Origin: an uncultured Planctomycetales bacterium
GTDB taxonomy: Bacteria; Planctomycetota; Planctomycetia; Isosphaerales; Isosphaeraceae
Direction of reading: 5' to 3'
Assembly (NCBI GenBank): GCA_937907525.1
Contig: CALCIB010000396.1
Location: 1-25,192, forward strand
DNA: 25,192 nt
Shown one piece after another: positions 15,611-22,650 of this stretch. The translations under genes were made by a program, and so were the position numbers. The notes under the pieces are model-generated. The model made no database searches and was not told where the DNA came from. It worked only from the letters and a program-made list of their open reading frames with translations. Numbering within the stretch: the stretch's first letter is position 1; each line of letters starts with the position of its first letter.

Positions 15611-16117
15611 ATGGCAGGCCCTCGCTCCGGGAGGCCCTCCGTCGGTTGGCTTCCGACCCTTCTGACGTTCGGCGTGATGGCGGTGCTGGCCGGCGTGGCC
15701 GGCGCGACCCGCGGCGACGGCGACGCCCCGGCGGCGTCGCCGAAGCCGGGCCCCGCCCGCGTCTCATCCCCCGCCAAGGACGCCGAGCCGGTCTGGCGGA
15801 CGGACTTCAAGAAGGCTCGCGAGATCGCGGCAAAGCAAAAGAAGCCGATCCTGCTGCGGTTCACCGCCGAGTGGTGCCCCCCCTGCCAGGTGATGAACCG
15901 AAGCGTCTTCCCCAGGGAGGCCGTCCAGAAGGCGCTGGCCGATCGCGTCGTCCCGGTGCTGGTCGACATCGACGAGCAGAAGAACGAGGAGTTGGCCCCG
16001 CGCTACAAGGTGCGGGGAATCCCGGCCCTGGTCTTGATCGACGCCGACGGCGAGGTCCTCGACCGCGGCGGCTTCATGAGCGCCGAGGCGCTTTTGGAGT
16101 TCCTTCCCGAAGCGTGA
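15611..16117 (+). CDS. Exported or membrane-anchored thioredoxin-family protein
   Basis: Encodes 168 residues. A hydrophobic N-terminal segment (VGWLPTLLTFGVMAVLAGVAGA, ~11-32) acts as signal peptide or anchor. A Pro/Ala-rich linker follows, then a thioredoxin fold with LLRFTAEWCPPCQVM (W88, C89-P-P-C92), the GIPALVLID cis-proline segment and a C-terminal helix. The two cysteines imply dithiol/disulfide exchange outside the cytoplasm. WCPPC, rather than WCGPC, is typical of TlpA/DsbD-γ-like reductants. The ATG at 15611 has AAGGAG 9 nt upstream. It lies 235 bp after the SoxB-like gene, and that gap contains nothing I recognise. Reduction of enzyme-bound persulfides or disulfides for its neighbours is an inference. 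Confidence 0.88.
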   Translation: MAGPRSGRPSVGWLPTLLTFGVMAVLAGVAGATRGDGDAPAASPKPGPARVSSPAKDAEPVWRTDFKKAREIAAKQKKPILLRFTAEWCPPCQVMNRSVFPREAVQKALADRVVPVLVDIDEQKNEELAPRYKVRGIPALVLIDADGEVLDRGGFMSAEALLEFLPEA

Positions 16118-16172
16118 CGCGAGCGGAGCGGCGTCGGGCCCGGCGAGCGCGAGCGAGCCGCGGCGGTCGTCG

Positions 16173-16341
16173 CCTTCTCCCCTTGAGGGAGAAGGTGGCC
16201 CGAAGGGCCGGATGAGGGGTCGACCGGCGTCGCGTTTCGGCGGAAGCTCCGGCTTGGGGGACGGCTTCGAACTCCGAAGGCTTCTGGATTCGCCCACCCC
16301 TCATCCGGCCTTCGGCCACCTTCTCCCTCAAGGGGAGAAGG
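16173..16341. repeat. Dispersed inverted-repeat element, copy 5 (subfamily A)
   Basis: Arms are 16173-16219 and 16297-16341, with the same two-hairpin arm structure as copy 4. The 77-bp spacer is related to that of copy 4 but lies in opposite orientation: it begins TCGACCGGCGT and ends GGATTCGCCCA. Located between convergent genes (thioredoxin and the 16400-16867 orphan), where it could serve both as a terminator. Confidence 0.92.
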
Positions 16342-16399
16342 TCGTTCGGCGCCGGCTCGCGGGCGTCGCATGCGAGATCCGACAAGCGCCGCGCGACGG

Positions 16400-16867
16400 C
16401 TAAAGCGCGTTGGGAAGCCAGAAGCTCTCGCTTGAAACGTCGGGCGGCCAGGCGGGCCCGCTCGGAAGCCTGAAGAAGTCGTCGTCGAAGGCCGTCATCG
16501 CCTCCCAAATCAGGTGTTCCCCCGGCTCCCCCGGGTCGGGCGACAGCGACTCCCAGGGCCGGGCGGCGGCTCGGAGGCACGCCTGCTTCCGCGCGACGTG
16601 ATAGGGGATCCGAAGCCGCGCCGCCTCCTCTATCTTCCGCGTCGAGGCCCGGTTCGAGGTTTCCAACTCTCCCCGTCCGATCCGCTCGGCGACGTCGAGG
16701 TTCTTCCGTTCCTCCGCCTCGCGGCGAGCGTGGCGCGCCGCGTCGTGAAGCCGCGCGCGGCGGCGGTTGACCAGGACCTGGGCGTACATTCCCAGGACGA
16801 TGGCGGCGACGACCGCGATCGTCGCGACGGCCGCCGTCCGGCGGACGATGGAACTCGACGGCTTCAT
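16400..16867 (-). CDS. Membrane-anchored protein of unknown function
   Basis: Encodes 155 residues with one N-terminal transmembrane helix (AAVATIAVVAAIVLGMYAQVLV, ~12-33). A long basic/acidic helix follows (NRRRARLHDAARHARREAEERKN), probably a short coiled coil, then a Trp- and acid-rich C-terminal part. No family recognised. The ATG at 16867 has GGGGGAGG about 5 nt upstream, a strong SD, which supports the gene being real. It is divergent from the mcsA promoter. Confidence 0.72.
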   Translation of the reverse strand: MKPSSSIVRRTAAVATIAVVAAIVLGMYAQVLVNRRRARLHDAARHARREAEERKNLDVAERIGRGELETSNRASTRKIEEAARLRIPYHVARKQACLRAAARPWESLSPDPGEPGEHLIWEAMTAFDDDFFRLPSGPAWPPDVSSESFWLPNAL

Positions 16868-16924
16868 GGCGCCTCCCCCCTCTGGGCGAGCCCTCCGCGC
16901 GGCGGTTCGGCGCGGCGCGGTTGC

Positions 16925-16952
16925 TTGACACCCCGGAGGGCTGAATTAGAAT
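16925..16952 (+). promoter_or_regulatory. Sigma-70-type promoter for the mcsA-mcsA-mcsB run
   Basis: A consensus TTGACA (16925-16930), 16-bp spacer and TAGAAT (16947-16952). Transcription should begin near 16959, giving a leader of ~120 nt before mcsA. I see no CIRCE (TTAGCACTC-type) or CtsR heptad repeat around it, so classic Firmicute heat-shock control is not evident. Confidence 0.7.
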
Positions 16953-17079
16953 AAAAACGCGGCGAGAAGTCGAACCGAGATCGCGAGGGCGTCACGCGCC
17001 CGCAATGGGATCCGCGCCCGTCGGGTCCGCCGGGCCGCGGCCCGTCGCCAGTCTCGAGGGGCTGGCGGAGGAACGTCCC

Positions 17080-17598
17080 ATGAAATGTCAGAAGTGCGCC
17101 AAGCCGGCCACCTTCCACATCACCGACATCGTCGCCAAGGGGCGGCACGAGGAGTTCCACTTCTGCGACGAGCACGCCCGCCAGCACCTCGCGCCGGCCG
17201 AGGAGGTGGTGGAGGCCTCGCCGATCAGCGAGCTGGCCAAGAAGCTGGCCGGGATCCCCGGCGCGGGGGGCGCGGCGATGCGCGAGTCGACCGCCGCCGA
17301 CAAGCAGGTCTGCCCGGTCTGCCAGATCACGTTTTTGGAGTTCCGCAACACCGGCCGGCTCGGCTGCCCCTACGACTACGAGGTCTTCCGCGACGAGTTG
17401 ATGCCGCTTTTGGAGAGCGTCCACGGCGAGACCCGCCACTCCGGCAAGGTCCCCCGCCGGGCGCCCCGCAACACCCAGCAACAGACGACCCTGATCCAGA
17501 TCCGCAACGAACTGAAGCGCGCCGTCGCCGCCGAGGATTACGAGGCCGCCGCCCAACTCCGTGACAAAATCAAGAGGATCGAGCGAGAGCAAGCGTGA
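17080..17598 (+). CDS. mcsA: McsA-like zinc protein (arginine kinase activator), paralogue 1
   Basis: Encodes 172 residues. The N-terminal zinc finger has C3-x2-C6 and FHFCDEH (C29, H32). The second has C78-x2-C81 and GRLGCPYDYEVF (C96), the segment I associate most strongly with McsA. The C-terminal 139-170 is a UVR motif (LKRAVAAEDYEAAAQLRDKIKRIE), the helix pair that binds UvrB or ClpC-type partners. McsA activates the protein-arginine kinase McsB and helps deliver substrates to ClpCP. The start at 17080 is preferred, with GGAGG ~6-7 nt upstream and the zinc finger beginning at residue 3. An in-frame ATG at 17005 would add 25 unconserved residues. A second copy follows 49 bp downstream. 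Confidence 0.92.
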   Translation: MKCQKCAKPATFHITDIVAKGRHEEFHFCDEHARQHLAPAEEVVEASPISELAKKLAGIPGAGGAAMRESTAADKQVCPVCQITFLEFRNTGRLGCPYDYEVFRDELMPLLESVHGETRHSGKVPRRAPRNTQQQTTLIQIRNELKRAVAAEDYEAAAQLRDKIKRIEREQA

Positions 17599-17647
17599 CC
17601 GCCCTCCCGGGCGGGATCGCGGGACCGAGACGAAGGCGGGAGCGGCG

Positions 17648-18133
17648 ATGACGTGTCAACGATGCCAGGACGAGGCCGTCGTCCACCTGACCGAACTGGT
17701 CGACGGCAGGCGTCGGGAACGTCATCTCTGCGCCTCCTGCGCCCGCGAGGCCGGATTGGCCCCCCCCGACTCTCCGCCGGATCTGGGGCTCGACGCGGTG
17801 CTGGGGGCGCTGATCGCCAAGCACGTCGGCGAGCTGGTGGGGGAGTTGGCGGAGTCGAGCTGTCCCGACTGCCGCCTCCGCTACGTCGACTTCCGCGCCG
17901 GCGGACGTCTGGGATGCCCCCGCGACTACGAGGTCTTCCGCACGGGGCTCATGCCGATGCTCCTGCGGTTCCACGGGGCCTCCCGCCACGTCGGCAAGCG
18001 GGCCCGCAGCCGTCCCGGCGCGGCCGACCGGCTCCGGCTGCGCGCGCGGCTCCGCCAGGCCGTCGCCCGCGAGGACTACGAGGAAGCCGCCCGCCTCCGC
18101 GACCAGCTTCGCCCCAAGGAACCCCACGCATGA
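17648..18133 (+). CDS. McsA-like zinc protein, paralogue 2
   Basis: Encodes 161 residues with the same layout as its upstream neighbour: C3-x2-C6 and C28-x2-C31 (here CxxC rather than CxxH), C72-x2-C75 with GGRLGCPRDYEVF (C90), and a C-terminal UVR motif (LRQAVAREDYEEAARLRDQL, ~135-154). The linker between zinc fingers is shorter and differs in sequence, so this is an old duplication rather than a recent one. The ATG at 17648 has GGGAG ~7 nt upstream. Its stop overlaps the mcsB start (ATGA), so this copy, not the first, is translationally coupled to the kinase and is likely its obligate activator. Confidence 0.92.
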   Translation: MTCQRCQDEAVVHLTELVDGRRRERHLCASCAREAGLAPPDSPPDLGLDAVLGALIAKHVGELVGELAESSCPDCRLRYVDFRAGGRLGCPRDYEVFRTGLMPMLLRFHGASRHVGKRARSRPGAADRLRLRARLRQAVAREDYEEAARLRDQLRPKEPHA

Positions 18134-19191
18134 CTCTGGACGACATGACCAGGACCTCCGGCGAATGGCTCCGCGGCACCGGACCGGAAAGCGACATCGT
18201 GATGTGCTCGCGGATCCGGCTGGCGCGCAACCTGGCCGACTTTCCCTTCTCCAACCGCGCCAGCCGCGGCGAGAAACTGGGGGTCGAGTCCCAGGTCAAG
18301 GCCGCCGTCGAGGCGGCCGAGCTCGACGCGGTCTACTTCGACGTCAACGCCATGTCGAACCTCGACCGCCAGTTCCTGGTCGAGCGCCAGATCGTCTCCA
18401 GCGAGCTGGCCGGCGGCGAGGGACCCCGGGGCGTCGCCGTGACCCCCAAGGAAAACGTCTCGATCATGGTCAACGAGGAGGACCACCTCCGGATCCAGTA
18501 CATGCTCTCCGGCTTCCGCCTCCCCGAGGTCTGGGAGGCGATCGACGACCTGGACGACCGCCTGGAGGAGAACGTCGCCTACGCCTACAGCTCGTCGCTG
18601 GGCTATCTGACCGCCTGCCCCACCAACGTCGGCACCGGGATCCGGGTCGGCGTGATGGTCCACCTGCCGGGGATCGTCGCCGGCAAGGGGATCGACAAGG
18701 TCTTCCGCGCCCTGCAGAAGATCAACCTGGCCGTCCGCGGCCTCCACGGCGAGGGCTCGCAGGCGTTCGGCGACTTCTACCAGATCTCCAACCACCAGAC
18801 GCTCGGCAAGAGCGAGGAGGAGATCATTCGGATGCTCACCGACGTCGTCCCCCAGATCCTCCAGTTCGAGCGCCAGGCCCGCCAGGACCTGGTCACCGGC
18901 CGCCGCCAGCACCTCCACGACCAGGTCTCGCGGGCCTACGGCGTGCTCAAGACCGCCCAGACCATCTCCAGCGAGGAGACCATGCTCTTGCTCTCCAGCG
19001 TCCGCCTGGGGATCAACCTGGGGCTCATCGACGACCTGTCCATCGCCACGGTCAACGAGCTTTTCATCCAGACCCAGCCCGCGTTCCTGCAAAAACTCCA
19101 CGGCGGCGAGCTAGGAGTTGAGGAACGGAACGTCGCGCGGGCCTCGTTCCTCCGAAGCCGCCTGGCCGAGGGCCGCGGCGACGACGAATGA
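18130..19191 (+). CDS. mcsB: Protein-arginine kinase McsB
   Basis: Encodes 353 residues, a phosphagen (guanido) kinase-fold enzyme without the small N-terminal domain of creatine/arginine kinases, as in Bacillus McsB. Visible motifs are SRIRLARNLADFPF (27-40), VNEEDHLRIQ (114-123) and CPTNVGTGIR (163-172), where C163 matches the reactive cysteine of the family. McsB phosphorylates arginines of damaged proteins and marks them for ClpCP. The allosteric phosphoarginine-binding motif, RDxxRA in Firmicute McsB, reads RNVARA (333-338) here, an Asp-to-Asn change. Neither ctsR nor clpC is adjacent, unlike the Firmicute mcsA-mcsB operon. Start at 18130 overlaps the preceding stop. Confidence 0.95.
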   Translation: MTLDDMTRTSGEWLRGTGPESDIVMCSRIRLARNLADFPFSNRASRGEKLGVESQVKAAVEAAELDAVYFDVNAMSNLDRQFLVERQIVSSELAGGEGPRGVAVTPKENVSIMVNEEDHLRIQYMLSGFRLPEVWEAIDDLDDRLEENVAYAYSSSLGYLTACPTNVGTGIRVGVMVHLPGIVAGKGIDKVFRALQKINLAVRGLHGEGSQAFGDFYQISNHQTLGKSEEEIIRMLTDVVPQILQFERQARQDLVTGRRQHLHDQVSRAYGVLKTAQTISSEETMLLLSSVRLGINLGLIDDLSIATVNELFIQTQPAFLQKLHGGELGVEERNVARASFLRSRLAEGRGDDE

Positions 19192-19216
19192 GCCGCGCGG
19201 ATCCCAAACACCCCGG

Positions 19217-19484
19217 CCGTCACGGATTTTTTGGAGGGGACGCGATCGCAACGGCCTTCTCCCCTTGAGGGAGAAGGTGGCCCGAAGGGCCGGATGAGGG
19301 GTGGGCGAGCAAGTCCGCCATGGACGTTCGGAGCGGCCTCGCTCCAATCGATGGACGGGGCCTGGCTGCGAGCCCGGATCCTCGGCGGGACGTCCCTCCT
19401 TATCTGTCCGCTTCGCGGTTCGTCTCCCCCCGCGAGGGGGAAAGACCGTTTCCATCGATCCCCTCTCCAAAATCCGGGGCGATC
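19217..19484. repeat. Dispersed inverted-repeat element, copy 6 (subfamily B, with outer inverted repeat)
   Basis: The left inner arm (19255-19301) is intact. The right inner arm (19394-19447) is degenerate: CTTATCTGTCCGCTTCGCGG then CTCCCCCCGCGAGGGGGAA. The outer repeat CCGTCACGGATTTT (from 19217) pairs with AAAATCCGGGGCGAT (19469-19483). The left flank is almost the same as that of copy 3. It fills the 321-bp gap between mcsB and the J-domain gene, and no gene is seen in that gap. Confidence 0.8.
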
Positions 19485-19512
19485 ATTCCCCCGGACGAGA
19501 GGACGCGACGCG

Positions 19513-20241
19513 GTGCCCTCATTCAGCCTCGACATCGACCCCTACGCCGTGCTGGGCGTCGCCGGCGACGCCTCGCTCCAGCAGATCCGCGACGCCTATC
19601 GCGCCAAGTCCAAGAAGTACCATCCCGACGCCGGCGGCGAGGACTGGGCCTTCCGGATCCTCGCCCAGTCGTATGAGCTGTTAAGCACCAACCGCGTCAT
19701 GCGGGCCGCCGCCGCCGACGCGCCGCGCCCCGCGGCGTCGGCCGCCTCGGCCGACGTCCCCCCCCGCGGCCGACGCTCCCGGTTCGAGCCCAAGAGCGAG
19801 ACGGTCCACGCCGGGATCGTCGACAAGGACGTCCCCCCCGCCCGCCGCCTGGCGGTGGAACTGCTCTGCGTCCGCTACCTCTGGGACGAGGCGTCCTACC
19901 TCTGGCTCGATCAAAAGTCGTCTGACGACGACCGCTTCTTAAGCTGCTCGGTCAACGTCGCCTGGCCCGACCGCTCCTCCGGACCGCTTTCGATCGACCC
20001 GGACGAGGAGGCCGCGATCCTGGCCGCGGTCGGCGAGGTCTTCGACCACCTGGTCCTGGCCACCCGCGCCGTCTCCTCGCGAAGCTTCGTCGGCGAGGAC
20101 GGCTTCTCCGGCTGGCTGACCTACAGCGGCTTCGACCGCGCCTGGAAGACCGTCCGCCAACTCCAGCAAGCCCTCCACGCCCGCGACCTCGGCGTCCGCC
20201 AGTGGTCCCGCGACCTGTTCATCCCCCGCGAGTGGGACTGA
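19513..20241 (+). CDS. J-domain (DnaJ-like) protein with unknown C-terminal region
   Basis: Encodes 242 residues from a GTG at 19513, with GAGAGGA about 10 nt upstream. Longer in-frame starts lie inside the repeat element. Residues 8-58 form a J-domain: DPYAVLGVAGDASLQQIRDAYR, the HPD motif at 37-39 and a final helix ILAQSYELL. HPD stimulates Hsp70/DnaK ATP hydrolysis. There are no Gly/Phe-rich, zinc-finger or C-terminal substrate domains of a true DnaJ. A Pro/Ala/Arg linker (~70-95) leads to an α/β domain of ~145 residues, rich in acidic and aromatic residues, that I do not recognise. It is probably a specialised DnaK recruiter. Downstream of mcsB on the same strand, but separated by a repeat, so cotranscription is uncertain. 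Confidence 0.85.
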   Translation: MPSFSLDIDPYAVLGVAGDASLQQIRDAYRAKSKKYHPDAGGEDWAFRILAQSYELLSTNRVMRAAAADAPRPAASAASADVPPRGRRSRFEPKSETVHAGIVDKDVPPARRLAVELLCVRYLWDEASYLWLDQKSSDDDRFLSCSVNVAWPDRSSGPLSIDPDEEAAILAAVGEVFDHLVLATRAVSSRSFVGEDGFSGWLTYSGFDRAWKTVRQLQQALHARDLGVRQWSRDLFIPREWD

Positions 20242-20319
20242 CCCGCGCCCCCGGCGGGATGCGTCCGGTCGACGGGCCGCGGCCGTCGTCCGCCCGAAAA
20301 AACCGACACTCGACGGTTT

Positions 20320-20333
20320 CCTGAAATTTCAGG
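20320..20333. promoter_or_regulatory. 14-bp perfect palindrome, possible operator
   Basis: CCTGAAATTTCAGG is perfectly self-complementary and AT-rich at its centre. It lies in the 266-bp gap before the DUF6941/HNH cassette, ~53 bp upstream of a candidate -35 box. It may bind a dimeric regulator. No cognate protein is evident nearby. Confidence 0.35.
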
Positions 20334-20385
20334 CGGCTTTCCCGCGATCGTCTCTTTGGTATTGGGAAACACGGCGGACCTCCCG

Positions 20386-20414
20386 TTGATCGGGATCGAT
20401 CGCGGGCGTAGGCT
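20386..20414 (+). promoter_or_regulatory. Candidate promoter of the DUF6941/HNH cassette
   Basis: TTGATC (20386-20391), a 17-bp spacer and TAGGCT (20409-20414) make a moderate sigma-70-like match. Transcription from about 20421 would leave an ~87-nt leader before the ATG at 20508. It is the best match in the gap following the J-domain gene. Confidence 0.35.
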
Positions 20415-20507
20415 TGATCGCGTACCCACAGACGGGAGAACGCGATCACGCCGAGGACGTCCGGGATCTCAACCTGGCGATCACCCCCTCGGCCACGGGG
20501 GCGGGCG

Positions 20508-20963
20508 ATGAATATTCGATATGTGATCCTGGCCAAGTACGCCGAGTTCACGGCGGACTCGACGTTGAACATGATCGGGGGCGACTTCGACAAGATAGAA
20601 ACCGCGGATTTCCCCTGCCTGATTCCCTCGGTGCTGGCGGCCGTCAAAATCGAACTGACGCCGGAGAATTGCGGGCGAAGATACGCGATCGTCGGTTCCG
20701 TGGTCCAACCGGAGACGGGAGAGGTCCTTGGGACGAGCGACACTCACGAACTCTTACCCTTCGATCCGTCAAGCCTCGGCCCCTCATCGCCGATCGAGTT
20801 GGGCTTGGTGATCCAGATACCGAACGTGGAGGTTGCCGAACCCGGAACTTACGAGTTCCACGTCACGATCAACGACGTCCCTCAGACGCCAAAGCCTCGC
20901 CTTCGCGTCGGTCCCGTCGGATCGATGAGGCGCGTGTTCTTGGAGAAGCGGGAGGTCCAGTGA
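20508..20963 (+). CDS. DUF6941-like protein
   Basis: Encodes 151 residues beginning MNIRYVILAKYAEFTADSTLNMIGGDFDKI, with a predicted all-β fold (alternating hydrophobic strands through to LVIQIPNVEVAEPGTYEFHVTIND). I associate this 'YAxx..A.....N.IGGDFD.I' opening plus the 'PG.YEF.V..ND' ending with DUF6941, a bacterial family of unknown function; that is from memory. Weak SD (GGGGGCGGGC) before the ATG. Its stop overlaps the next gene (TGATG). Codons such as ATA and AGA occur more than in neighbours, which hints at a different origin. Confidence 0.72.
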   Translation: MNIRYVILAKYAEFTADSTLNMIGGDFDKIETADFPCLIPSVLAAVKIELTPENCGRRYAIVGSVVQPETGEVLGTSDTHELLPFDPSSLGPSSPIELGLVIQIPNVEVAEPGTYEFHVTINDVPQTPKPRLRVGPVGSMRRVFLEKREVQ

Positions 20964-21442
20964 TGAACGCGCCTCCGGCGGCCGTTTACGAGGCGAGGGT
21001 GACGGACGACTCGATTCGGAGTCGCAGGACGATCGCTCCGCGCTTTCCCACGTTCGTCGAGAACCTCCCGGGATCCCCCTATAGGACGGTGCCGCATCCC
21101 GTTTCCGCCCCCCCGACTCGGGCGACTCCGAAAACGATCGGTTACACCATCGTCAATGAACGCCCCGACGGAGCATCGTCACGGACGGCCGAACCCGACC
21201 AACCCGAGGCCGTCATGTCGCAAGCCTGGGAACGAAAGAACGACCGTCGGGTCGAGTTGATCGGGAAGAGATCCGCGGCCGGCCTCACCGCCGCCGAAGA
21301 AGCTGAATTGGCCCGCCTTCAAGACGAAGTGTTCGACGAACTAGACGCCGTAATACCCCTTCCATTCGACGCCTTGGCGGCGCTGGAAGCCGAGGTCAGT
21401 GAGATTCAGGCTCGAATCGACGCGGAGGCCGGCCGCCCGTGA
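20963..21442 (+). CDS. Hypothetical protein with C-terminal coiled coil
   Basis: Encodes 159 residues, unrecognised. The first ~75 residues are Pro/Thr/Arg-rich and probably disordered. The last ~75 are helical and acidic (ELIGKRSAAGLTAAEEAELARLQDEVFDELDAV ... EAEVSEIQARIDA), likely a short coiled coil. The ATG at 20963 has GGGAGG ~6 nt upstream and overlaps the previous stop. An internal ATG at ~21214 (MSQAWERK) could give only the helical part. The end overlaps the HNH gene by GTGA, so it is the middle gene of a tightly coupled trio. Confidence 0.65.
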   Translation: MNAPPAAVYEARVTDDSIRSRRTIAPRFPTFVENLPGSPYRTVPHPVSAPPTRATPKTIGYTIVNERPDGASSRTAEPDQPEAVMSQAWERKNDRRVELIGKRSAAGLTAAEEAELARLQDEVFDELDAVIPLPFDALAALEAEVSEIQARIDAEAGRP

Positions 21443-22065
21443 ACGTCGAGCGTCTCTTTCCGCTTCCAATGGAGAAGCACGTCTTGAGGCATTTCCCCGT
21501 GTATGGCGACTATCGCAAGTACAAGCCGTGGCTGCGGGACGAGTACGAATTCCGATGCGTCTTCTGCAAGTTCAGGGAGAAGTGGTATCAGGACGGGGCC
21601 GCCGCGTTTCATATCGACCACCTGACGCCGAAGTCGGTAGCCCCGGCACGCGCGGCCGATTATGCGAACCTCGCGTACTGCTGCCCGCGCTGCAACCGCG
21701 TCAAATCCACGAGGACGCTCCCAGGGCCCTGCGAGGAGGCATACGGCCGTCATTATGAATTCGACGACGATGGCAAGGCGATCGCCTTGACTCGGCTTGG
21801 GACCGACATCATCGATATTACGGGGATGAATCGAGAGAACGCGATCCAGTATCGGAAACAAATGCTGGATACCATGGTCATCCTGGTGAAGCAGGCCGCC
21901 CGCCCGGACGCCAAGGCGATGGAATTGCTTAAGAGATGGCTCGGTTACCCCGACGACCTCCCCGACCTGCGCGAACAGAGAGTCGAGCGCAACTCGCGGC
22001 CGGAAGGCGCGGCGACTTGCTTTTACGTCAAACGGCACAACGGCGAACTCGCGGAGATCTACTGA
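21439..22065 (+). CDS. HNH endonuclease
   Basis: Encodes 208 residues from a GTG at 21439 that overlaps the preceding stop. Zinc-containing HNH signature: C40-x2-C43 (RCVFCKF), then HIDHLTPKS (H58, D60, H61) and YCCPRCNRVKS (C82, C85, N86, K89), which is the full ββα-metal nuclease core. The C-terminal half has a helix (KAMELLKRWLGYP) and no recognised specificity domain. HNH proteins of this size occur as homing or restriction nucleases, in phage packaging and in defence cassettes. No partner methylase or terminase is present. Coupling to two unknown genes and looser codon use suggest an acquired module. Confidence 0.88.
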   Translation: MNVERLFPLPMEKHVLRHFPVYGDYRKYKPWLRDEYEFRCVFCKFREKWYQDGAAAFHIDHLTPKSVAPARAADYANLAYCCPRCNRVKSTRTLPGPCEEAYGRHYEFDDDGKAIALTRLGTDIIDITGMNRENAIQYRKQMLDTMVILVKQAARPDAKAMELLKRWLGYPDDLPDLREQRVERNSRPEGAATCFYVKRHNGELAEIY

Positions 22066-22068
22066 GGG

Positions 22069-22650
22069 TCACGGCCGCGGGGTCTTGGGAGAGGTCGCGC
22101 CCTTGTCGTAGTCGACGTAACGCTCCCCTGGACCGGAGCCGCGGACCTTGGCGATGATCGGCTCGACGACCGCCTCGGGGACGAACGGCTTCAGCGCGTC
22201 GGCGCCGCCGAAGCGGGCGACCTGACGCACCAGCGAGCTTGAGACGTGCGAATACTGGCCGTCGGCCATCAGGAAGACCGTCTCGACGCCGGGGTCCAGT
22301 TTCTGGTTCGTCAGCGTCATGCCGAACTCGTATTCCATGTCGGTCAAGGTCCGCAGGCCGCGGAGGATCACCCGCGCGCCGATTCGGCGGACGTAATGGA
22401 CCGTCAACTCCTCGAACGCCTCCACCGAGACGTTGTCGAAAGGCTCCACCACCCGCTCCACCAGCGCCACCCGCTCCTCGACGGAGAACAGCGACGCCTT
22501 GCTCGGATGCACGCCGATGCCGACGACCAGATGGTCGAACAAGAGCCGGCCGCGGCGGATCACGTCCAGGTGTCCCAGCGAGATGGGGTCGAACGTGCCG
22601 GCGAAGACGGCCGTCCGATGCGGGTTGCCGGGGAGTTCGCGCGGGCGCAT
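22069..22650 (-). CDS. coaD: Phosphopantetheine adenylyltransferase
   Basis: Encodes 193 residues, longer than the usual ~160 because of a short N-terminal extension and a ~15-residue C-terminal tail. It joins ATP and 4'-phosphopantetheine to give dephospho-CoA, the penultimate CoA step. The nucleotidyl transferase motif reads AGTFDPISLGH (17-27, H27). RGLRTLTDMEYEF (97-109) and YSHVSSSLVRQVARFGG (133-149, canonical ISSSxVR) are also present. Enzyme should be active. The start at 22650 overlaps the stop of the upstream aminotransferase gene (ATGA), with GGAAAGG ~8 nt before it. The pairing of these two has no obvious metabolic logic. Confidence 0.95.
   Translation of the reverse strand: MRPRELPGNPHRTAVFAGTFDPISLGHLDVIRRGRLLFDHLVVGIGVHPSKASLFSVEERVALVERVVEPFDNVSVEAFEELTVHYVRRIGARVILRGLRTLTDMEYEFGMTLTNQKLDPGVETVFLMADGQYSHVSSSLVRQVARFGGADALKPFVPEAVVEPIIAKVRGSGPGERYVDYDKGATSPKTPRP

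Noticed and set aside
20271..20287. GACGG/CCGTC stem after the J-domain gene as a terminator
   Set aside because: The stem is only 5 bp and is followed by A residues rather than T on the coding strand.
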